From an uncultured Lachnospiraceae bacterium (lineage in GTDB: Bacteria; Bacillota; Clostridia; Lachnospirales; Lachnospiraceae), in NCBI GenBank assembly GCA_910578085.1, contig CAJTPM010000001.1, positions 168,621-232,620 of the forward strand: a DNA stretch of 64,000 nucleotides, in the 5' to 3' direction. Every line of letters starts with the position of its first letter. Positions within the stretch are counted from its first letter, which is position 1. The notes beneath the pieces were generated by a model. That model was not told where the DNA came from. It was given only the letters and a program-made list of their open reading frames with translations, and did not search any database. Below are positions 35,764-43,665 of the stretch, piece by piece. The position numbers and the translations under genes are program-made.

Positions 35764-36663
35764 TCAGCTTCCGCTTCTGTTCTCCTGTCCATGGTACGGA
35801 TTCACGTGTACCATACAGTGCTTCACTGCCGGAAATTCCCGTTCGATCGCCACATGCACGCGCTCCGCTATATCGTGGCTCTCTTCCAGAGATTTTCTTC
35901 CGTCTGCTGAAAACTCCACATCCACGTAGATCTTATCTCCGAAAAGTCTGGTTTTCATGTCATCAATATCGATCACACCCTCTTCTCTCCGCACAGCCTC
36001 TTTCATCTGCTCCATCAGCTCATCCGGGCAGGATTTATCCACCATCTTATCCATGGCATCCCGAAAAATATCAAACGCCGCCTTTTCTATAAACAGGCAG
36101 ATCGCCACACTGGCCGCCGTATCAAGTACCGGATAGCCCATTCTTGCACCGAATATACCAACAAACGCGCCCACAGAAGACAGCGCATCGGAACGATGAT
36201 GCCATGCATCTGCCATTAGCGCCCCGGAATTTATCTTTTTTGCCGCCGCCCTCGTATACCAGTACATCCATTCCTTCACCGCAATGGAAACCACAGCGGC
36301 AATCAGGGCAAGCATACCCGGCACTGCCAGCTTTTCATAATTGCCGTCTGCAATCTTCCTGATCCCGCTTATACCGATCCCACCGCCGGTGAGTGCTAGT
36401 ATCGCTGCCAGCAGAAGAGACGCCATACATTCCATGCGCTCATGCCCATACTGATGATCCGCGTCCGATTTCTTTCCTGACATGGCAACGCCCACGATTA
36501 CAATGATCGTGCTGAAAACATCCGACGCGGAATGTACCGCGTCGGAGATCATCGCGCCTGAGGAGGACAAAATACCTGCCACCAGCTTTAAAAAAGACAG
36601 GATCAGGTTCACCGCTATACTGACTGCCGACACTTTATATGCCAGGTTGTGTTCCCGTTTCAT
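35764..36663 (-). CDS. Cation diffusion facilitator (CDF) metal transporter
   Basis: 299 residues. Six transmembrane segments with the metal-site motifs SDAVHSASDV (segment 2) and DAWHHRSDA (segment 5), which together form the H/D zinc-type site. The cytosolic C-terminal domain ends KHCMVHVNPYH. CDF proteins export Zn, Mn, Fe or other divalent metals against protons. The metal is not decided by sequence. The ATG at 36663 removes an implausible 32-residue N-terminal extension. It is the last intact host gene before the prophage-split M23 gene. Confidence 0.92.
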   Translation of the reverse strand: MKREHNLAYKVSAVSIAVNLILSFLKLVAGILSSSGAMISDAVHSASDVFSTIIVIVGVAMSGKKSDADHQYGHERMECMASLLLAAILALTGGGIGISGIRKIADGNYEKLAVPGMLALIAAVVSIAVKEWMYWYTRAAAKKINSGALMADAWHHRSDALSSVGAFVGIFGARMGYPVLDTAASVAICLFIEKAAFDIFRDAMDKMVDKSCPDELMEQMKEAVRREEGVIDIDDMKTRLFGDKIYVDVEFSADGRKSLEESHDIAERVHVAIEREFPAVKHCMVHVNPYHGQENRSGS

Positions 36664-36748
36664 TCTTCCAAATATCCCTCCAGAATAAGTTATTCTTATC
36701 AAAATACACTGCTCTTCCCATTCTGTCAAGAGATTAGGGAACATAACT

Positions 36749-37195
36749 TTAGTTAGCATTTTCTACCTCGGGCAGTTTTATTTCCGTTACCCTTTTCCAT
36801 TCCTTTGTCCCCTCTACTTTATATACTTCGCTGCGATTTTTCGAGAGAAATCTTGTCAGTTCATAACAGTTGATCCAGATCTCATTGTTGCTCTCTTTCT
36901 GGGATTCATCGAACACCAGCTCCAGACCGAAATGCAGGTGCACTGTCTCGATATTATTGACATTCTCCTTTGCACTGTAACCGGTATGCCCCATATAGCC
37001 GATCACATCCCCCGCCGAAACGATATCTCCCTCTTTCAGGTTTTCCGCATAGGGGTAGTTCTGCCGCAGATGGGCATAATAATAGTATCGCTTCTTATCA
37101 AAGCTGCGGATGCCTATGCGCCAGCCGCCGTACTGGTTCCAGCCCAATGCCTCCACATAGCCGGATTCGGTGGCGATAATTGGTGTACCAATAGG
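36749..37195 (-). pseudogene. M23 metallopeptidase gene, 3' part, split by prophage
   Basis: About 149 codons of an LytM/M23 domain: GTPIIATESGYVEALGW, YYYYAHLRQNY, AGDVIGYMGHTGY and the metal-binding HLHFGLEL. The upstream HxxxD metal-ligand motif that every M23 enzyme needs is missing. Sequence homology ends abruptly at the codons for PIGTPII; beyond it the frame runs into DNA next to the phage endolysin gene. The rest of the gene should lie past the right attachment site, outside this window. Excision would restore it. No ribosome site supports independent expression of this piece. Confidence 0.8.
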
Positions 37196-37253
37196 AATAA
37201 AAAACAGAATGCTTGAGCATCCTGTGACTGGTAATGCTACCACACTATATCTT
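37170..37253. other. Probable left attachment site (attL) region
   Basis: The point where M23 coding similarity stops (about 37185-37210) next to the prophage's outermost gene. The exact core cannot be set without attR. Confidence 0.5.
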
Positions 37254-38090
37254 TTAGATCGCAATCCTCTTCTCATTCCTTCCGAGCTGGATATAATGCA
37301 GATAATACGCCGGCAGGTTATCGCCGAAGGCATTCTGCAGATCAGGGTATCGTGCCCGATATGCTCTCACATTGAATGAATCAATAGCCTGCCTTCCCTC
37401 TCTCATGCCGTGTGCGATAAAGTGATTGAACAGTTGCGCCCTGTCATTACCAAATGCGGCTTTCAGATCACTGTATCGGTCACTGTAATATTTTGTTTCA
37501 AAGACCGGCGCATAGTCCAGCCCGCCATATATGCAGCTTCCGCTTGCTGGTCCAGCCGGCAGCGTCGTCCCGGCAATTCTTCTTTTGACAGCTTCCCACT
37601 TTGTATTATCGACATAGTATGCCGGACACTTTTTTCCAGTTACATCAAAATGTCTGATTACCCTATCGATGGGTATATTGTACTTTTTCATCAGTACCCG
37701 CGTCAACAGGATGGCGTTCTCCAGAGTCTTTTCCGTCACATCATACTTTCCGTTCCTGACGACATCGCACAGTTCGATGCTGATGCTGTTTGCATTTGTC
37801 GCAATTTTATAGAATTTTGCACCTCCGGTCTTTTTGTAGTCAGAATACCTGCTACCGCCAACCGAATATGCTGTATAATCATCCGGTACAGACACGGTTA
37901 CGGAATCATCATCCACAAAGTAATGGGCTGATGTCTTTGTGATGTTTTTCCTGAAATAGTTCCCGCTGGCTTCGTCTGTCGCCCCGTCAGATGCTGTGTA
38001 ATGCCAGATAATATATCTTATCTTTGACACACTCCTGCGGGATCCATAGTTTGATCTGTGGGCGTAGTTTATTTTTGTTTTATATGCCAT
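37254..38090 (-). CDS. Phage endolysin: N-acetylmuramoyl-L-alanine amidase
   Basis: 278 residues. An Amidase_2 domain has zinc-ligand His30 in IIWHYTAS, ISIELCD and the C-terminal ligand region IRHFDVTGKKCPAYY. After about residue 190 there are two repeats of a wall-binding motif, each with a Tyr-rich start, SDLKAAFG or PDLQNAFG, and HFIAHGMREGR or HYIQLGRNEKR. It would cut the amide link between muramic acid and the stem peptide at host lysis. The ATG at 38090 follows AAGGGGG. It lies next to holin. Confidence 0.93.
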   Translation of the reverse strand: MAYKTKINYAHRSNYGSRRSVSKIRYIIWHYTASDGATDEASGNYFRKNITKTSAHYFVDDDSVTVSVPDDYTAYSVGGSRYSDYKKTGGAKFYKIATNANSISIELCDVVRNGKYDVTEKTLENAILLTRVLMKKYNIPIDRVIRHFDVTGKKCPAYYVDNTKWEAVKRRIAGTTLPAGPASGSCIYGGLDYAPVFETKYYSDRYSDLKAAFGNDRAQLFNHFIAHGMREGRQAIDSFNVRAYRARYPDLQNAFGDNLPAYYLHYIQLGRNEKRIAI

Positions 38091-38139
38091 AATCCCCCTT
38101 TCTACTCTCTCTTCTATAACCAATGTAAGGAGAGGGCAA

Positions 38140-38625
38140 CTATTCGCCCCCTCTGTCTTTTGTATCAATAGTTCCCTGTTTCTGCTCTCCCAGCTCCTCA
38201 ACCTGTGATTTTATATTTCGGGTAAGCTTTTCTAAAAATGCCGGCAGTTCCACTTCCATATCCTTTATGTTCTCCAGAATACTGATGATCTCATTGCAGA
38301 TGATCCATATGGCAACAATACAAGCCACCAGGAATGTAAACGGAAGTGCTATGCCAATCGTTTCAGAAGCGTATTTCAGCAGCACATCGATGATTGCCCC
38401 GACCGCCACCAAAAGCCACATACAGACTTTTTTCATGATACCTCTCATCGATTTGTAGGAGCTGATATTCTCGCCTCTGAATTTACATGCCATCAGGCCT
38501 GTCCCATAATCGATCAGATTGCTGAGTACCATCAGCCCTATTGGGACCGCCAGTATGCCCAAGATTGAAGTAAAAAAAGAAGAGACTGCCGTCACAGTCC
38601 CTTTTACAATATTTTCATTTTTCAT
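38140..38625 (-). CDS. Phage holin, toxin secretion/phage lysis family
   Basis: 161 residues. Two or three hydrophobic segments near 18-40, 65-85 and 90-112, with LIDYGTGLMACKFRGENISS, the conserved loop of the Cph1/phage_holin_4 group. A charged C-terminal tail follows. Holins open the membrane at the programmed time so the endolysin reaches the wall. It directly precedes the endolysin gene. Confidence 0.9.
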   Translation of the reverse strand: MKNENIVKGTVTAVSSFFTSILGILAVPIGLMVLSNLIDYGTGLMACKFRGENISSYKSMRGIMKKVCMWLLVAVGAIIDVLLKYASETIGIALPFTFLVACIVAIWIICNEIISILENIKDMEVELPAFLEKLTRNIKSQVEELGEQKQGTIDTKDRGGE

Positions 38626-38708
38626 TATAATCCTTCCTTTCTCGTGTTGTCTATTTCCCTGCCTTACACCGCCGATCGGGCGGATCCCTTACAGCACCTA
38701 TACACTTA

Positions 38709-39863
38709 CTATCCATTATTCCCTGATTCCCCGCTTTCCAGAGCCGCAATTCTTTCCTCTAATGCTGCATATCGTTCATCCGTATACTTCTTTGAATCTA
38801 AAAGTGCCTTTTTAGCTGAGATTGCCTGAACAATTATAACTTCCTCATTATTTGTTTCAACACTTGATTTCAGTATCACTCCCTGATTCCCAAATATGTA
38901 CAGCTGCCCAAACGCCTTTGTGATGCAGTTCATCGTCAGTTCCGGGGCTATCTCAATCATATCGTCCAGGGTTTTATCTGCAATACTTTCGCCCTTTTTG
39001 ACGATCAACATTTCATGATTGTTTATAAATATCTGACAATTATTAAAATAAACGCCGTCAACAAATGCAAAATTTTTCTCGCTGCTCATCACCATACATT
39101 CATCCGAATTTGTGATTTTATATAAGTTATAATAGCTGACGAAATTCATGATATATAACTCATCTTTACATTCAAAAACTTTTGTATTTGCTCTTACTGT
39201 TATATTAGTCGTATAATCATTCGTAGTTATTGTGTCCCCACTGATTCTTCTGATGTAATAACTGGATGTCCCCATTCTTGGTTCCTCAACTACAGCAATA
39301 ATATCTCTCGAATTTTTTGCCATGTTATATTGGAGATAGTTGCTGTCCTGCTCCGATTCCCATTGATCTTCCAGATTTCCGACACAGATATATGTTTTTG
39401 ATGTAGAAGACTGTATGTTTCCAATTACTATATATTTCCCATTTTTGGGATAGACAAGAAAATATTCTGATGCATTGCCGTTCTTACTCTCAATCTGCTT
39501 TTTCTCATACACCGTAAAGTCTGATGTAACAACTATCAGCCCCGACTGTATTTCCCTACTTGTTCCATCACTCAATTCTCTGCTCTCTTTATAGCTTCCT
39601 GCGAGAACAAACCTGCTGCCATCCCAATCGATATCATTTAATTTACAATCCTCATATTCCAGCATATACGTCTGCCAGGCCTCACCATCCGTAGTATATA
39701 CTATGCTTCCGTCAACGGTTATTCCTACCAGATATCCGTTTTTATAAATAGCTTTTACAAAATCTGCAGAAACTCCGGACTGCATCTGTATCCAGTTAAA
39801 ATCTTCAACTTCCGTTACAATTGCACTTTCTGACAATGTTGTTATATTTGTTTTTCCCAGCAT
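38709..39863 (-). CDS. Tail-tip or fibre protein, probable beta-propeller
   Basis: 384 residues, family not recognised. Repeated short beta-strand motifs such as GYLVGITVDGSIVYTTDGE and YLVYPKNGKYIVIGN suggest a bladed propeller over residues 30-335. The last 45 residues form a likely coiled coil (AKKALLDSKKYTDERYAALE) used for trimerisation. Position at the far end of the tail operon, next to lysis genes, is where receptor-binding proteins lie. It lacks an assigned function. Confidence 0.7.
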   Translation of the reverse strand: MLGKTNITTLSESAIVTEVEDFNWIQMQSGVSADFVKAIYKNGYLVGITVDGSIVYTTDGEAWQTYMLEYEDCKLNDIDWDGSRFVLAGSYKESRELSDGTSREIQSGLIVVTSDFTVYEKKQIESKNGNASEYFLVYPKNGKYIVIGNIQSSTSKTYICVGNLEDQWESEQDSNYLQYNMAKNSRDIIAVVEEPRMGTSSYYIRRISGDTITTNDYTTNITVRANTKVFECKDELYIMNFVSYYNLYKITNSDECMVMSSEKNFAFVDGVYFNNCQIFINNHEMLIVKKGESIADKTLDDMIEIAPELTMNCITKAFGQLYIFGNQGVILKSSVETNNEEVIIVQAISAKKALLDSKKYTDERYAALEERIAALESGESGNNG

Positions 39864-39865
39864 AT

Positions 39866-40666
39866 TTAAGACCTCCTGACAAGTATATTGGCGGTTAATT
39901 CATCCATAATATCAATAGAGCTTGTTAGTTCCATATATCCATCATGCGCCACTGGCATGATCAGCGCTTTTGAAGCAAGTTCAAAAGAATATTCATCAAA
40001 ATAAACGTCACACAGAGAATTGGCTGTAATGGCGTCATTTTCAATCCTGCAAACTTTATTCACAAATTTTATTGGAACATCTCTGATAATGATCTCACGA
40101 TTTTGTATCTCTTTTGCCAGATTTGTATAGTTGATTATCCGGTCCTCTATCAGATCCAGTCTCTCACTGATCTCCTCCACATCAAAGGCATTTAAAGTCT
40201 CCAGGATGTTGTTTTGTTCTGTCATCACAGTATTAAACTGGGCCGCTGTCTTCTCATACTGCCCCATCAGGTCAGCAATCCGCTGGTACTGCGCTATAAT
40301 CGCCAGAAATACATCATCCGTCGGCTCCGTAGATACGTTCCCGCCGGAAATAGCACCCTCTTTGATATCGATTGTGCATAGCGTGGATGTGACTACAGCG
40401 GTATCCTTAATGCCGAACACCCCAATATACATGCGCCCTGCCCGCGCCATCGCCGCCGCAGGAATCATACAAGTATCATCGTTCCCCAGCACTGCGTACT
40501 GCACATTTGCTTGGTCCTGGTAGAATACGCCCGTTTTGGTAAATCCATCCCATGATTCATCAAATATGAATTTACAGGAATCAAAATTACTGTCTCCTGA
40601 AGCAATGATTTCCTGATTCTGAATAGTCAGGAGCTGTTTCTCCAATAATAATTTTATCTGTGCCAT
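39866..40666 (-). CDS. Baseplate upper protein-like tail protein
   Basis: 266 residues. The N-terminus (residues 1-110) resembles BppU-type N-terminal domains: KLLLEKQLLTIQNQEI then DESWDGFTKTGVFY and ARAGRMYIGVFGI. A central coiled coil (about 117-185) leads to a small C-terminal domain. In related phages this protein links the tail tip to receptor-binding parts. GGGAG precedes the ATG. The 2-bp gap to the next gene indicates one operon. Confidence 0.7.
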   Translation of the reverse strand: MAQIKLLLEKQLLTIQNQEIIASGDSNFDSCKFIFDESWDGFTKTGVFYQDQANVQYAVLGNDDTCMIPAAAMARAGRMYIGVFGIKDTAVVTSTLCTIDIKEGAISGGNVSTEPTDDVFLAIIAQYQRIADLMGQYEKTAAQFNTVMTEQNNILETLNAFDVEEISERLDLIEDRIINYTNLAKEIQNREIIIRDVPIKFVNKVCRIENDAITANSLCDVYFDEYSFELASKALIMPVAHDGYMELTSSIDIMDELTANILVRRS

Positions 40667-40679
40667 AATACTCCCTTTC

Positions 40680-41312
40680 TTAAGATATTTTGCACTCCAT
40701 CAGAAATTTATTCCAGGATACTTTGCATGCGTTGTTGTAAGAATTGTAACATCTCAGAGATGCTCCTATACTTGTAATCTGGCTTACATTTGTCATTTCT
40801 GTTCCTTGTATCTCGACGGAAAATTCTTTATTACTATGCTGTGTATTTCCACTGATTCTATATACATCTTTTCTGTATTCTTTTAAGGTTGGAAAATCCG
40901 GAAATTCCGCACCAAGTACCAAATAACATTCTCTATAGTTGATTCCATTTGTTGGTGATATATTATACAAAGATGTTTCTGTGATCGTGACTTTTATATT
41001 TTTAATATCAGTAATTTTTATTGGTTCCGGCAAAATGTATTTTGTGCCTGCTATTGGACTGCTGCCGTTATTAACAAAATGTATGTATGTCCCCCCAAAG
41101 TCTAAATTCACAATATACGGCAAAATTATACCAGAAGATCCTCCGCACTTAAAAGGGATCACTGCATCAGCACCTGTCTCTGCATCCGTCACCACATATC
41201 CCGGTTTCCCTTCTGCGTCCTTTCCGAACCTTATGCCGCCATTTACCTGAATTATCTTTTCTGACAGCTCTGCATCCGTCAGTCTTACTTTTCCCAAATC
41301 TGCCTGCGCCAT
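40680..41312 (-). CDS. Tail-tip protein of unknown function
   Basis: 210 residues, not recognised. The start (MAQADLGKVRLTDAELSEKI) is often seen in small phage tail proteins that carry a short N-terminal attachment domain. The rest is mostly predicted beta-strand. Context implies a tail-tip accessory or fibre component. Confidence 0.6.
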   Translation of the reverse strand: MAQADLGKVRLTDAELSEKIIQVNGGIRFGKDAEGKPGYVVTDAETGADAVIPFKCGGSSGIILPYIVNLDFGGTYIHFVNNGSSPIAGTKYILPEPIKITDIKNIKVTITETSLYNISPTNGINYRECYLVLGAEFPDFPTLKEYRKDVYRISGNTQHSNKEFSVEIQGTEMTNVSQITSIGASLRCYNSYNNACKVSWNKFLMECKIS

Positions 41313-41315
41313 GTA

Positions 41316-43043
41316 TTATCCCTCCATTTCGTAGATAAGATGCCCGTTTCCATCAATATAAAAATTATCCGCCTGTGCCTCTGTGTCTGAATTCATCCAC
41401 AAATGCCCATCTTCCCTGATTTCAAATGCAAACAGTCCTGAACTGCCGGGCGAATCTCCACCACCGGAACTGCCAGGGTTTCCTTTTTCCCCTCTGGGAA
41501 TCACAAAGTTCAGAACAGCCGCCTGTGTGGTTCCGACATTTTCGACCACCGCCTGTGTCCCCGGCTCCCCTGTTTTCACAATTCCGACCTGCACTGTCGC
41601 TGCAGCTCCCGCTTCCCCCTGTGCCTGCTGCCCGGTGTCTTCATCACCTATAAACCAGTTTCCGCTCTCACCGATAATGGGCACCTTCCCATCCACCCCA
41701 TCACTTCCCTTCAAAGACGAAAGCCATTCTTCCTGCGTACCGATAAACCCGTTATTTACCGCTATCTCAAAGGCAGATAACCCATCTCTTCCATCCGCAC
41801 CGTCTTTCCCATCTGCACCACTTGGAATCTGCGCCACCGCCTGATCCACAATCCTTTCAACCTCTTCTGTCTTCGAGTAATCTGCAAGAAGTTCTTCCGT
41901 CTTTTCCTCCGATATGTAACCTGCATCATTCTCAAAAGAACTGATATTTTTAGGGACTGCTGCCGGCGCAACGATACCACTTTTATCTGACAGTACCCGC
42001 CTGCTTGCCCCCAGATAGAATATAGAATTTTGCGGGGCTGCAATACAAATCTGTGCTTTACTGAGCAGATACTTCCCATTTATCCCGTGTGGCCTGCTCA
42101 CTACCGGCACATACTCACATATATTCAACGCTTCAATATCCGGATCCGTCAGATTTAGATCCACTGCTTTTATCTCATAGGTTTCCTTCAATGTGATAAA
42201 AGAACCGTATAGCTTATCCTTTGCCTTTTTCAGCAGATTCTCCGGCAATGTCACATCCGTCCAGACAGATTCATCCTCCGGTGCATAAATGATCCCGTAT
42301 TCTTCAGCCTTTTCTTCGTTGATAAGATATTTTTTGCCGTCGTTTACAGAAGATATATCGATCTTTATGCCGTCTATCCCCGCTCCAATTGGCCTGATCG
42401 CTGTATAAGTCTCCGTTGCATCCCTCTCAGATGACATATCTATCATATTCCTTGCAAACTCTATGCTCTGTTTTGAAACAGTATCATAATCCGAAAGCCA
42501 GTCAATATAATCTCCATCCTTTTCATACCGTATCCTGATATGCCCGCCCAGAGAAGATTTAAAACACTTATCCTTCAGGGCATTCCAGGAATTCAGAACA
42601 CTTTCACTGCTTCGGACAATATAATCGTTGTTGTCGACCACCGTTATGATTCCTACCTTGAACTGCTGCCAATCCATCACCTGTGCATTATGGTTTTCAA
42701 TAATCATCCTGAACAGTTCCACCGGACTTCCGGAAAAGGAAAAGGGCTCTATATAAGAATCGTTCAAAAAGGTCAGTTTCCCTTCCGCTTCCACAGCTTT
42801 TCCGTTGTAAAAATCCTTCTTATCCGAGATTACCCTTCCCCTGAACAGGGTCATACCATCCCTGACCACAGACAGGAGTGGATACAGCTTCTTTATTGTA
42901 TGGTAATTCAGGTTGTCCTCATAGATTTTAAAAGAAAGGCGCCCCGCCCCGTTATCCTCAAGGGTCAGCTTAGGATCCACTAATTTCAAATAGGGGTTCC
43001 GTGGGTGATAGATCTGCCGTTCTCCATTTTTTATGATAATCAT
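41316..43043 (-). CDS. Tail endopeptidase/tail-tip (Tal-like) protein with collagen-like segment
   Basis: 575 residues. The N-terminal 370 residues match the phage minor structural/prophage tail family (Siphovirus Gp37-like): FRGRVISDKKDFYN, AEGKLTFLNDSYIEPF, then DRYGSFITLKE-type strands. A collagen-like stretch (GADGKDGADGRDG) and short repeats such as GTQEEWLSSLKG follow, then a small C-terminal domain. The protein probably forms the tip hub of the tail. It overlaps the distal tail gene by ATGA. Confidence 0.8.
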   Translation of the reverse strand: MIIIKNGERQIYHPRNPYLKLVDPKLTLEDNGAGRLSFKIYEDNLNYHTIKKLYPLLSVVRDGMTLFRGRVISDKKDFYNGKAVEAEGKLTFLNDSYIEPFSFSGSPVELFRMIIENHNAQVMDWQQFKVGIITVVDNNDYIVRSSESVLNSWNALKDKCFKSSLGGHIRIRYEKDGDYIDWLSDYDTVSKQSIEFARNMIDMSSERDATETYTAIRPIGAGIDGIKIDISSVNDGKKYLINEEKAEEYGIIYAPEDESVWTDVTLPENLLKKAKDKLYGSFITLKETYEIKAVDLNLTDPDIEALNICEYVPVVSRPHGINGKYLLSKAQICIAAPQNSIFYLGASRRVLSDKSGIVAPAAVPKNISSFENDAGYISEEKTEELLADYSKTEEVERIVDQAVAQIPSGADGKDGADGRDGLSAFEIAVNNGFIGTQEEWLSSLKGSDGVDGKVPIIGESGNWFIGDEDTGQQAQGEAGAAATVQVGIVKTGEPGTQAVVENVGTTQAAVLNFVIPRGEKGNPGSSGGGDSPGSSGLFAFEIREDGHLWMNSDTEAQADNFYIDGNGHLIYEMEG

Positions 43044-43663
43044 ATCAGTTCTCCCTCTCTGTATTCCAGTCTGATAGTTCCCCGCCCTGATACTTTCAGC
43101 CTGTTCATTCCGTTCTGGAAAGTAATTTCCGGTATTTCGTACACTCCGGTTTCCAGAGAAAATCTGATGCCTTCATAGCTGACAGCAATACTGCCCTTAA
43201 CCGTTATAACCGGCATGACCGGCATTCTTTTACTGAACAGAATAATTTCTTTCGCTCCGTTTATTTCCTCCTCATGAACCAGCAATTTTTTCATCTTATA
43301 GGGTTTTACTTTTGCTTTCATACACAATTCATAGATATTTCCAGTCTGCTTTTCACTGGTAACGGATACCCTTCCCTCATAATAAAATTCCGGTTCTCTA
43401 TCCAGAACAATCTTCATACGGTTCCCGTGCAGATCATTTTTCATTTGTTCTTTTTTATCCGGATCAAACAAAGTAAATTTGAAATCAATTTCTCCGTCCT
43501 CGAATACCACACCGCCTACCGCTTCCGTCAGATCAATAGATGAATTTCCGCCTGCTATGTCCACATAATTCTCTTTGACCGACGGCGGTGTTATCCGGGC
43601 ATAATTCATAACGGCTCCGTAATCATCCTTTGAGCGTTTATCACCAAATGCCGCTCCATACAC
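43040..43663 (-). CDS. Distal tail (Dit-like) protein
   Basis: 207 residues from a GTG at 43663, with AAGGAGG eight bases upstream, directly after the tape measure stop. The segments YVDIAGGNSSIDLTEAVGG and FEDGEIDFKFTLFDP fit the Sipho_tail/Dit family, which links the tail tube to the tip. A reading frame from 43699 also exists but would overlap the tape measure gene. Confidence 0.8.
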   Translation of the reverse strand: MYGAAFGDKRSKDDYGAVMNYARITPPSVKENYVDIAGGNSSIDLTEAVGGVVFEDGEIDFKFTLFDPDKKEQMKNDLHGNRMKIVLDREPEFYYEGRVSVTSEKQTGNIYELCMKAKVKPYKMKKLLVHEEEINGAKEIILFSKRMPVMPVITVKGSIAVSYEGIRFSLETGVYEIPEITFQNGMNRLKVSGRGTIRLEYREGELI

Positions 43664-43665
43664 TG

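Noticed and set aside
37196..37333. N-terminal extension of the M23 fragment
   Set aside because: It crosses the prophage junction, is antisense to DNA at the endolysin end and has no M23 similarity.
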